DNA of 46,531 bases, taken from NCBI GenBank assembly GCA_947462535.1, contig CANHPN010000013.1, positions 1 through 46,531 of the forward strand. Direction: 5' to 3'. The position numbers were made by a program, and so were the translations under genes. Origin of the DNA: Akkermansiaceae bacterium (GTDB taxonomy: Bacteria; Verrucomicrobiota; Verrucomicrobiia; Verrucomicrobiales; Akkermansiaceae). Below the pieces are notes generated by a model that searched no databases, had not been told where the DNA came from, and was given only the letters and a program-made list of their open reading frames with translations. This document shows positions 29,653 to 35,878 of the stretch, in pieces. Numbering within the stretch: the first letter of the stretch is position 1; every line of letters begins with the position of its first letter.

Positions 29653-29726
29653 CTGAAATACTTAAACGCTTAAAATCCTAAATTTCAGGCTCTTCCTCTC
29701 AGTTTTTCAGCGTTTAAGTATCTCAG
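29653..29726. repeat. Long near-perfect inverted repeat
   Basis: ATACTTAAACGCT (29658-29670) pairs exactly with AGCGTTTAAGTAT (29709-29721). After one mismatch the CTGA/TCAG extension continues the stem, giving 17 of 18 pairs around a 38-base loop. The AT-rich element lies in the 89-bp gap before the HAD-Nudix gene. Part of the left arm (CTGAAAT, 29653-29659) can instead pair with ATTTCAG (29682-29688), so two exclusive folds exist. There is no T-tract. Confidence 0.6.
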
Positions 29727-29739
29727 AATTTACCTCCCC

Positions 29740-30792
29740 ATGTTTCGCAACCTCATCTTCGATTGGTCCGGCACGCTGGTGGACGATCTCGGCCCGGTCA
29801 TCGAGGCGACCAACGCCGTGCTCGGGAAATATGAAATCGCCGCGCTCGACCGCGAATGTTTCCGCCGCGCTTTCCGGCTGCCTTACCGGGAATTCTACGC
29901 CGAGCTGCTGCCGGACGTCTCGCTGGAGGAACTTGAAGCCCATTTTCGTCCGGCCTTCGACGCCGCCGTGACGCCCGTCACGGTCCTGCCCCACGCCCGC
30001 GAAAAACTCGAATGGTGCAGCGCCATCGGCATCCGCTGCTTTGTCCTGACTTCCATGGACACCCTCGCCTTCGAGCGCCAGATGGACGATTTCGGCCTCC
30101 GCCATCATTTTGAGGCCACCTATTCCGGCGTGCTGGACAAGCGGGAAATCATCCACCAGATCCTCGAAACCCACGGCCTCGACCCCGCCGAAACCGCCTT
30201 CGTCGGCGACATGACCCACGACGTGGAAACCGCGCGCCACGGCGGCATTTCCTCCATCGCCGTGCTCACCGGCTACAACCACGCGGAAATCCTCGCCGCC
30301 GTTCGCCCGGACCTCACCGTGCCGGACCTCGGCGTCCTCCGCTGCCTGCTCGACCGCCGCCGCAGCGTTTCCCGACCGGTAGCCACCGTCGGCGCACTGA
30401 TTCACGATGGAAACGGCCACGTCCTGATGATCCGCACCCACAAATGGGGCGACCGCTGGGGCATTCCCGGCGGAAAAATCGAGCGCGGCGAATCCTCCAC
30501 CGACGCCCTCCGCCGCGAGATCCGCGAGGAAACCGGCCTTGAGCTCCGCGACATCGAGTTCGCGCTCGTCCAGGACTGCATCCTCTCGCCCGAGTTCCAG
30601 CGCCCCGAGCATTTCCTGCTGCTCAACTACGTCGCCCGCGCCACCACCACCGCCGTCACCCTCAACGACGAAGCCGAGGAATTCCGCTGGCTCTGCCCCG
30701 CCGACGCCCTCGCCCTCAATCTCAACCAGCCCACCCGTTTCCTCCTCGCCGAAGCTCTCAACCGCGACCTTACCCCCCATGTATCCGCCTGA
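29740..30792 (+). CDS. HAD-like hydrolase fused to a Nudix hydrolase
   Basis: A 350-residue two-domain protein. Residues 1 to about 210 are a HAD superfamily domain: motif I FDWSGTLVDD (nucleophile Asp8, with Ser10 where most phosphatases have the acid/base Asp), motif II VLTSMDT, a motif III Lys in VLDKREIIHQI, and motif IV FVGDMTHDVETARHGG. Residues about 215-345 are a Nudix domain (PVATVGALIHDGNGHVLMIR) with a complete Nudix box, GKIERGESSTDALRREIREE followed by TGL. It overlaps folB by 14 bases, suggesting a role in dihydroneopterin formation: Nudix removes pyrophosphate from dihydroneopterin triphosphate and HAD would remove the last phosphate. That role is inference. The fusion could instead be a general nucleotide-cleaning enzyme. 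Confidence 0.8.
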   Translation: MFRNLIFDWSGTLVDDLGPVIEATNAVLGKYEIAALDRECFRRAFRLPYREFYAELLPDVSLEELEAHFRPAFDAAVTPVTVLPHAREKLEWCSAIGIRCFVLTSMDTLAFERQMDDFGLRHHFEATYSGVLDKREIIHQILETHGLDPAETAFVGDMTHDVETARHGGISSIAVLTGYNHAEILAAVRPDLTVPDLGVLRCLLDRRRSVSRPVATVGALIHDGNGHVLMIRTHKWGDRWGIPGGKIERGESSTDALRREIREETGLELRDIEFALVQDCILSPEFQRPEHFLLLNYVARATTTAVTLNDEAEEFRWLCPADALALNLNQPTRFLLAEALNRDLTPHVSA

Positions 30793-31135
30793 CACCATCG
30801 AGATCCGCCGCCTGCGCGTCAGCACCCTCATCGGCGTGCCGGACGAGGAACGTGCCGTTTCCCAAACCCTCCTCGTCACCATCCGCATGACCCCGTCGCA
30901 AGGTTTCGACGGCCTCGCCGACGAAATTTCCCGCACCGTCGATTATTACGCCGTCTCGCAGGAAATCGAGTCCCTCGCAGCCGCCCGCCCGCGCTGCCTC
31001 ATCGAGACGCTCGCCGTGGACATCGCCGACCACCTGCTCGGAAATCACCCGCTCGCCCGCGTCGCCATTTCCATCGAGAAACACATCCTCCCGAACACCG
31101 AGTGCGTCGCCGTGCATGTCGAAAGGAGCCGGTAA
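30779..31135 (+). CDS. folB: FolB, dihydroneopterin aldolase
   Basis: A 118-residue enzyme that cleaves 7,8-dihydroneopterin to 6-hydroxymethyl-dihydropterin in folate synthesis. Landmarks are IEIRRLRVSTLIGVPDEER (the substrate-binding Glu region), TVDYYAVSQEI with the conserved Tyr, and ISIEKHILPN with the catalytic Lys101. Length is typical. The start at 30779 lies inside the end of the HAD-Nudix gene, so translation is probably coupled. folK and folP are not in the window. Confidence 0.9.
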   Translation: MYPPDTIEIRRLRVSTLIGVPDEERAVSQTLLVTIRMTPSQGFDGLADEISRTVDYYAVSQEIESLAAARPRCLIETLAVDIADHLLGNHPLARVAISIEKHILPNTECVAVHVERSR

Positions 31136-31148
31136 AAAGCCCGCCCGC

Positions 31149-31180
31149 TTGACACCGCTGCACCACTGCACCATGGTGCA
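31149..31180 (+). promoter_or_regulatory. Promoter and operator of the VapBC-like pair
   Basis: TTGACA at 31149-31154 is a good -35. TGCACCATGGTGCA at 31167-31180 is a perfect 14-bp palindrome, and an extra half-site TGCACCA at 31159-31165 precedes it. The palindrome ends three bases before the antitoxin ATG. It is a likely autoregulatory operator for the ribbon-helix-helix antitoxin. Confidence 0.65.
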
Positions 31181-31183
31181 TTC

Positions 31184-31483
31184 ATGCGCTTGACGATCAA
31201 TCTCGATGACGATCTCTACGCCATGGTCCGCAGCCACGCCATCGCGACCAAGACCTCCCTCAGCAAAGCGGTCGGAGACCTCCTGCGCCGCCGCACCCTG
31301 TCGGCAGCTCCGATTTCCCCGTCCGCGCCCGGCGTCCACCCGCTGTCCGGTTTCCCCGTCTCCCATAGCGAAGGTCGCCGGATCACCGCCGAAGACATCC
31401 GCCATGCCATGGATGAAGACCTCGTCCGCCCCTCGGAAATCATGGGCGTCCCGCCCGGGCAAATCGAAGAGGCCTTGAAATGA
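31184..31483 (+). CDS. VapB-like antitoxin
   Basis: A 99-residue protein whose N-terminus (MRLTINLDDDLYAMVRSHAI, then TSLSKAVGDLLRRR) is a ribbon-helix-helix DNA-binding fold of the type that binds palindromic operators as a dimer. The C-terminal part (about 50-99) is acidic and less ordered and should wrap the toxin. It overlaps the toxin start by four bases (31480-31483), as expected for a toxin-antitoxin operon. The palindrome immediately upstream fits autoregulation. Confidence 0.8.
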   Translation: MRLTINLDDDLYAMVRSHAIATKTSLSKAVGDLLRRRTLSAAPISPSAPGVHPLSGFPVSHSEGRRITAEDIRHAMDEDLVRPSEIMGVPPGQIEEALK

Positions 31484-31884
31484 CCTGGCTTCTGGATGGG
31501 AATATTCTGATCGGTGCCATGCTTCCCGATCACGTCCACCACGACCGGGTCCACCGCTGGTTGGCCACGATCCAAGGCGACGCTTTCGCGACTTGCCCGA
31601 TCACCGAAGGCAGTCTGCTCCGAATGCACATGATCCATGCCCGCGACAAATCCGCCGCTGCGGCATGGTCCGCGCTCGCGTCCGTCCGAGCCCACCCTAC
31701 GCACCTTTTCTGGCCCGAAAATTTCTCATATGCCGAAATTTCACCCACCCGCCTCAGTGGTCACCGCCAAGTCACGGACGCATGGCTCGCCGAGCTGGCC
31801 CGGCGCAAGGGCGGGAAACTCGCCACCTTGGATGAAGCCCTTTTCGCTCTCTGGCCGGATGTCGCCGTCCTGATCCCCGTTTGA
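31480..31884 (+). CDS. VapC-like PIN-domain toxin
   Basis: A 134-residue PIN-domain RNase. The acidic quartet is visible: Asp6 in WLLDGNILIGAM, Glu43 in CPITEGSLLRM, Asp100 in HRQVTDAWLAELA and Asp118 in LATLDEALF. Such enzymes cut tRNA or rRNA at specific sites when the labile VapB is lost; the target here is unknown. All four residues are present, so the toxin should be active. It forms the second gene of the pair and is followed about 70 bp later by the L,D-transpeptidase gene. Confidence 0.85.
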   Translation: MTWLLDGNILIGAMLPDHVHHDRVHRWLATIQGDAFATCPITEGSLLRMHMIHARDKSAAAAWSALASVRAHPTHLFWPENFSYAEISPTRLSGHRQVTDAWLAELARRKGGKLATLDEALFALWPDVAVLIPV

Positions 31885-31953
31885 ATGCCGGAATCCCGCT
31901 TTCCTCTCACAGCCTTGACCGACCCCGGTTCCGCGTGCAATCTGCGCCGCAAA

Positions 31954-32580
31954 ATGAAATCAACCTTCCTTAACTATCTTCCGATTTTCGGGGTGGCGGC
32001 ATTGCTGCTAAACTCCTGCGGGCCGACCGTTCCTGGACAATCCGACTACCTCAAAGGACTCGGCGGACCGATCCAGCAACAGACGTCCGGTGGGCCGCAC
32101 CACCCGGCCCCGGCGATTCCGGACGACGTTTCCTACTGGGATGGCGACAGCGCGACGGGCAGCCCGCTGGTTAGGATCAACCGCGGCCAGCAGAAGGCGT
32201 TTTTCTACAAGGGCGGCGTGCTGGTGGGGATTTCCCGGATTTCCAGCGGAACCGAGGACCACGGAACGCCTGCCGGGAAATATAAAATCATCCAGAAGAA
32301 CAAAGATCACGTCTCGTCAATCTACGGGGTTTTCAAAAACAAGGCGACGGGGGAGACGACGAACGACAACGTGGACATCCGGGTGGACAAGATTCCTCCG
32401 GGGGAAATTTTCTACAACGCGCCGATGCCGAATTTCATGCGCTTCAACGGCGGCATCGGGATGCACACCGGCTATCTTCCGGGCTACGCGGCTTCGCACG
32501 GCTGCATCCGGATGCCGCATCACATGTCGACTCACTTCTTTGAAAATGTCCAGATCGGCACGCCCGTCATCGTCGAGTGA
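31954..32580 (+). CDS. L,D-transpeptidase (YkuD) lipoprotein
   Basis: A 208-residue protein with a lipoprotein signal ending LLLNSC (Cys22), then a linker and a YkuD domain. The catalytic motif is HTGYLPGYAASHGCIRMP, with Cys184 in the conserved S-H-G-C-I-R context. The upstream strands (GISRISSGTEDHGTPAGKYK) match the domain. L,D-transpeptidases form 3-3 cross-links or attach proteins to peptidoglycan. The start at 31954 is preferred over an upstream in-frame Met because it gives a good lipobox. The last codons overlap the rhodanese gene by four bases. Confidence 0.88.
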   Translation: MKSTFLNYLPIFGVAALLLNSCGPTVPGQSDYLKGLGGPIQQQTSGGPHHPAPAIPDDVSYWDGDSATGSPLVRINRGQQKAFFYKGGVLVGISRISSGTEDHGTPAGKYKIIQKNKDHVSSIYGVFKNKATGETTNDNVDIRVDKIPPGEIFYNAPMPNFMRFNGGIGMHTGYLPGYAASHGCIRMPHHMSTHFFENVQIGTPVIVE

Positions 32581-32945
32581 GCGCCGGATCGTCATTTCTC
32601 CCGGATGCGGGAAAGACTGCGGAAATCGCCCCGGCGGAGGTCGCGGCATGGATCCGGCTGCCGCGTGAGCAACGGCCGCGGCTAATCGATTGCCGCGAGC
32701 AAGACGAGCTGGCGATCTGCCAGATCGCGGGCAACGAGTGGTTTCCGCTCGGCACCTTTCCCGAGGCCGGGGAAAAACTCACAGCGGACGATGCCCGCGG
32801 AGTGGTCGTTTATTGCCACCACGGCATGCGCTCGCTGCGCGGTGCTTTGTTTTTACGGGCGCACGGGGTGAAGAACGCGTTTTCCATGAGCGGCGGAATC
32901 GACGCGTGGTCGCGGCTCATCGATCCGGAAGTGCCACGTTATTGA
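32577..32945 (+). CDS. Rhodanese-like protein
   Basis: A 122-residue single rhodanese domain. The N-terminal pattern is IAPAEVAAWIRL with RLIDCREQDELAICQIAGNE, and the active-site loop is VVYCHHGMRSLRGALFLRAH with the catalytic Cys in CHHGMRS. It transfers sulfane sulfur or acts as a sulfur carrier; the acceptor is unknown. A GTG start at 32577 overlaps the transpeptidase stop by four bases. The 3' end overlaps the convergent cutA gene by 29 bases. Confidence 0.85.
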   Translation: MSAGSSFLPDAGKTAEIAPAEVAAWIRLPREQRPRLIDCREQDELAICQIAGNEWFPLGTFPEAGEKLTADDARGVVVYCHHGMRSLRGALFLRAHGVKNAFSMSGGIDAWSRLIDPEVPRY

Positions 32946-33246
32946 ACAGCCACGTGCGATAGGGCGCGGCGATTTGCGCGGGTTCCAGCGCGATGATTTC
33001 CGGGACTCCATACGGATGAAGCTCGGTCAGCATTTTGCCGAACGCGGGAAAAGCGGCGGCGGTGGTTTTGAAAATCGCGAGCGTCTCGACGGCGGTTTCG
33101 ACCTTCCCCTGCCAGCGGTAGATCGACTCCACGGCGGGCAAGAGATTGACACAAGCCGCGAGTTGCGCTTCAACTAGGACCGTGCCAATCTGTCGCGCCT
33201 GTTCGGAATCCGGGAAGGTGCAAAGGATCAATAAAACGTCGCTCAT
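32917..33246 (-). CDS. cutA: CutA-like protein
   Basis: A 109-residue trimeric ferredoxin-fold protein of the CutA1 family. Marks are LLILCTFPDSEQARQIGTVL, VEAQLAACVNLLPAVESIYR with WQGKVE, and a C-terminal part with HPYGVPEIIALEP. It is linked to divalent cation tolerance in Escherichia coli, though the molecular role remains unclear. The ATG (complement, 33244-33246) shares two bases with the ATG of the divergent histidine kinase gene (33245-33247), so promoters must lie inside each other's coding sequence. Confidence 0.9.
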   Translation of the reverse strand: MSDVLLILCTFPDSEQARQIGTVLVEAQLAACVNLLPAVESIYRWQGKVETAVETLAIFKTTAAAFPAFGKMLTELHPYGVPEIIALEPAQIAAPYRTWLFNNVALPDR

Positions 33247-34468
33247 GGCTATTCCTGAACACCGGAAACCCAAAACAAGCAACTCAAAGGTGAAATCCGG
33301 CTTTCTCGAAAAGCTGGTCGCCCGGCTGGATCGCGTGGTTCCCGGCGACGTCCAACAAATCGTCACCCGCTTGATCCGCGAGAAGGGATTTCTGGAAAAA
33401 GTCTTCGAGGCGCTGCACGAGGGCGTGATCATTCTCGACCCAAAAGGAGTGATCGGTTTCCTCAACCACGCGGCCTGCCAGTTCTTCGGGCTCGATCCGG
33501 AGCGGGCGACCGGCGAGTTCATTTCCAACCAGATCCGCGGACTCGACTGGGCGGTTCTGGGCAAACCGGGCCGCACGATCAGCCGCGACCTGGAGGTTTT
33601 CTATCCGGAAAACCGCTACCTGAATTTCTACCTCGCGCCGATCGACGGCGCGGAGAGCAACCACGAACCGCTCGGCTACGTGATGCTCGTCCGCGACCTC
33701 ACCACCACCCGGGCGGAGGCTGAGGAAAATCTTGAATCCGAGCGCCTCAACGCGCTCACCCTGCTCGCCGCCGGAGTCGCCCATGAAATCGGCAACCCGC
33801 TCAACTCGCTCGATATCCACCTTCAGCTTCTCGGCCGCAAACTGCGCAAACTGTCGCCCGGCGAGCGCGGACCGCTGGAGGAAAACCTCAACACCGCCCG
33901 CGAGGAAATCCAGCGGCTGGACCTGATCCTCAAGCAATTCCTCCACGCCGTCCGGCCGACCGCGCCGCTCCGCGAGAAACAGGACCTTCACGCGATTTTA
34001 CATGACACCCTGCGACTGCTAGAGCCGGAGCTCGCCTCGCGGAAAATCGCCGTGCAGCTCGATCTAGCGGATTCACTGCCGCCCGCGTTCATCGATCCGG
34101 GCCAGTTCCAACAGGTTTTCTACAACCTCATCCGCAACGCGTTCCAGGCGATTTCCTCGGACCACGGCCACGTCACCATCCGCACGCGGGTCAGCGATTT
34201 CGAAACCATCATTTCGATCGAGGACAACGGCACCGGCATTTCTCCGGAGCACATGGGCGCGCTGTTCGAGCCTTACCGCACCACGAAATCCTCGGGCTCC
34301 GGGCTCGGCCTGCTCATCGTGCGGCGGATCATCCGCGAGCACGGCGGCGCGATCGCCATCGAGAGCGAGGAAAACCAAGGCACTCGCGTGCTGATCCATT
34401 TCCCCCACAAAGAGCGGCCAGTCAGACTACTTGCCGCGCCCGAACCCGATCCAGTCATCGACCTTTAA
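33245..34468 (+). CDS. NtrB-like soluble sensor histidine kinase
   Basis: A 407-residue kinase without membrane helices. Residues about 52-160 are a PAS domain (GVIILDPKGVIGFLNHAACQ, then FFGLDPERATG). His180 in LAAGVAHEIGNPLNSLDIHL is the phosphorylation site. The HATPase domain shows the N-box FYNLIRNAFQA, G1 DNGTGIS and G2 GSGLGLLIV. It is followed after 12 bp by an NtrC-type regulator, a clear partner. Cytosolic PAS sensing suggests a nitrogen, redox or metabolic signal, but the signal is unknown, so I give no gene symbol. It is divergent from and overlapping with cutA at the start codon. Confidence 0.88.
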   Translation: MAIPEHRKPKTSNSKVKSGFLEKLVARLDRVVPGDVQQIVTRLIREKGFLEKVFEALHEGVIILDPKGVIGFLNHAACQFFGLDPERATGEFISNQIRGLDWAVLGKPGRTISRDLEVFYPENRYLNFYLAPIDGAESNHEPLGYVMLVRDLTTTRAEAEENLESERLNALTLLAAGVAHEIGNPLNSLDIHLQLLGRKLRKLSPGERGPLEENLNTAREEIQRLDLILKQFLHAVRPTAPLREKQDLHAILHDTLRLLEPELASRKIAVQLDLADSLPPAFIDPGQFQQVFYNLIRNAFQAISSDHGHVTIRTRVSDFETIISIEDNGTGISPEHMGALFEPYRTTKSSGSGLGLLIVRRIIREHGGAIAIESEENQGTRVLIHFPHKERPVRLLAAPEPDPVIDL

Positions 34469-34480
34469 AATTTCACGCCA

Positions 34481-35848
34481 ATGTTACCCACCTTGCTGAT
34501 AGTCGAAGACGAACGCGCGACCCGCGAGGGATTGCGCAGTGCGTTGGAAGAGGAATTCGACGTTTACACCGCCTCCAGCGCGAGCGAGGCGCTGGCGATT
34601 TTGAAATCCGAGCCGATCAAAATCCTACTCACCGACCTCCGACTCGGCGGCGACTCCGGGATGGACCTGCTGGACGCTGCGCTCGCCCTGCCCGATCCGC
34701 CGGTCGCCATCATGATGACCGCTTACGGCTCGGTGGACACCGCGGTGGAAGCGATGCGCCGCGGCGCGTGGCACTTTGTCACCAAGCCGCTTAATCTCGA
34801 CGAAGTGGAAATGCTGCTCAAGCGCGCGCTCCGCAGCCGGACGCTGGAAACCGAAAACCAACAGCTCGTCCAACAGGTCAAAAAATCCCACAAGCTCGAC
34901 CGCCTCATCGGCAAATCCACCGCCATCGGCCGGGTTTCCGAGCTCGTCCAACAGGTCGCGCCGACGCGGGCCACCGTGCTGATCGAGGGCGAGTCCGGCA
35001 CCGGCAAGGAGGTCGTCGCGCACACGCTGCACCATCTTTCCGGTCGGCCGGCGGCTAAAATGGTCATCGTCCACTGCGCCGCGCTCTCGCCGCAGTTGTT
35101 GGAAAGCGAGCTTTTCGGCCATGAGAAAGGCTCGTTCACCGGAGCTTCGCAGCGCCGGATCGGCCGCTTCGAGCAGGCGGACGGCGGCACGCTTTTCCTC
35201 GATGAAATCGGTGAGATCGATGCCTCCACCCAGGTGAAACTGCTGCGCGTCCTTTCCGAGCGCACACTCGAACGCGTCGGCTCGAACTCACCGATCAAGG
35301 TCGATGTCCGGGTCATCGCCGCGACTAACAAAAACCTCAAGGAGCTCGTCGCGAACGGCAATTTCCGGGAGGACCTCTATTTCCGGCTCAACGTGGTAAA
35401 AATCGAAATGCCGCCGCTGCGCGACCGGCGGGAGGACATCGTCTTGCTGGCGGGCAGTTTCCTCCAGGAATTCGCCAGCGAAAACGACCGCCCGGTGAAG
35501 CCGCTGGCGGACGACGCGATGCAGTTGCTGCTGACCTACTCTTGGCCCGGCAACGTCCGCGAACTCCGCACCGCCATCGAGCACGGCGTGGTGATGAGCA
35601 ACGATCCGGTCATCGAGGCCCGCCACCTTCCGCAATTCTTGCGTTTTCCCGTCGCCGACATCGGAATTTCGTCCCCGCCGATCAAAAACACCCTTGCCGC
35701 TCCGGCGGAATTCAACTTGCATGCGCTCGAAACCAGTGCGATCCGGGCTGCGCTCTCCCTCGCCGGGGGAAACCGCACCCATGCGGCGGATCTTCTTGGT
35801 GTCAGCCGCAGAACTCTCCAGCGCAAGCTGAAGGATCTCGGTATCTAA
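34481..35848 (+). CDS. NtrC-family sigma-54-dependent response regulator
   Basis: A 455-residue activator with three domains: receiver (about 1-120, phosphoacceptor Asp52 in LLTDLRLGGDSG), AAA+ (about 140-375; Walker A GESGTGKE, Walker B GGTLFLDEIGEI) and a Fis-type HTH at the C-terminus (LAGGNRTHAADLLGVSRRTL). The sigma-54-contact loop reads GSFTGA (in ELFGHEKGSFTGASQRR) instead of the usual GAFTGA, a one-residue change next to the conserved Phe. It should activate sigma-54 promoters, and three such elements occur at the urea locus in this window, but a direct link is inference. It is in an operon with the preceding kinase. Confidence 0.93.
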   Translation: MLPTLLIVEDERATREGLRSALEEEFDVYTASSASEALAILKSEPIKILLTDLRLGGDSGMDLLDAALALPDPPVAIMMTAYGSVDTAVEAMRRGAWHFVTKPLNLDEVEMLLKRALRSRTLETENQQLVQQVKKSHKLDRLIGKSTAIGRVSELVQQVAPTRATVLIEGESGTGKEVVAHTLHHLSGRPAAKMVIVHCAALSPQLLESELFGHEKGSFTGASQRRIGRFEQADGGTLFLDEIGEIDASTQVKLLRVLSERTLERVGSNSPIKVDVRVIAATNKNLKELVANGNFREDLYFRLNVVKIEMPPLRDRREDIVLLAGSFLQEFASENDRPVKPLADDAMQLLLTYSWPGNVRELRTAIEHGVVMSNDPVIEARHLPQFLRFPVADIGISSPPIKNTLAAPAEFNLHALETSAIRAALSLAGGNRTHAADLLGVSRRTLQRKLKDLGI

Positions 35849-35878
35849 ATTCGTCGTCCGCTTTTAGCCCCATTTTTC

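Noticed and set aside
29707-30936. 409-codon minus-strand frame opposite the HAD-Nudix gene
   Set aside because: Antisense shadow of strongly conserved HAD, Nudix and folB coding sequence; low-complexity composition.
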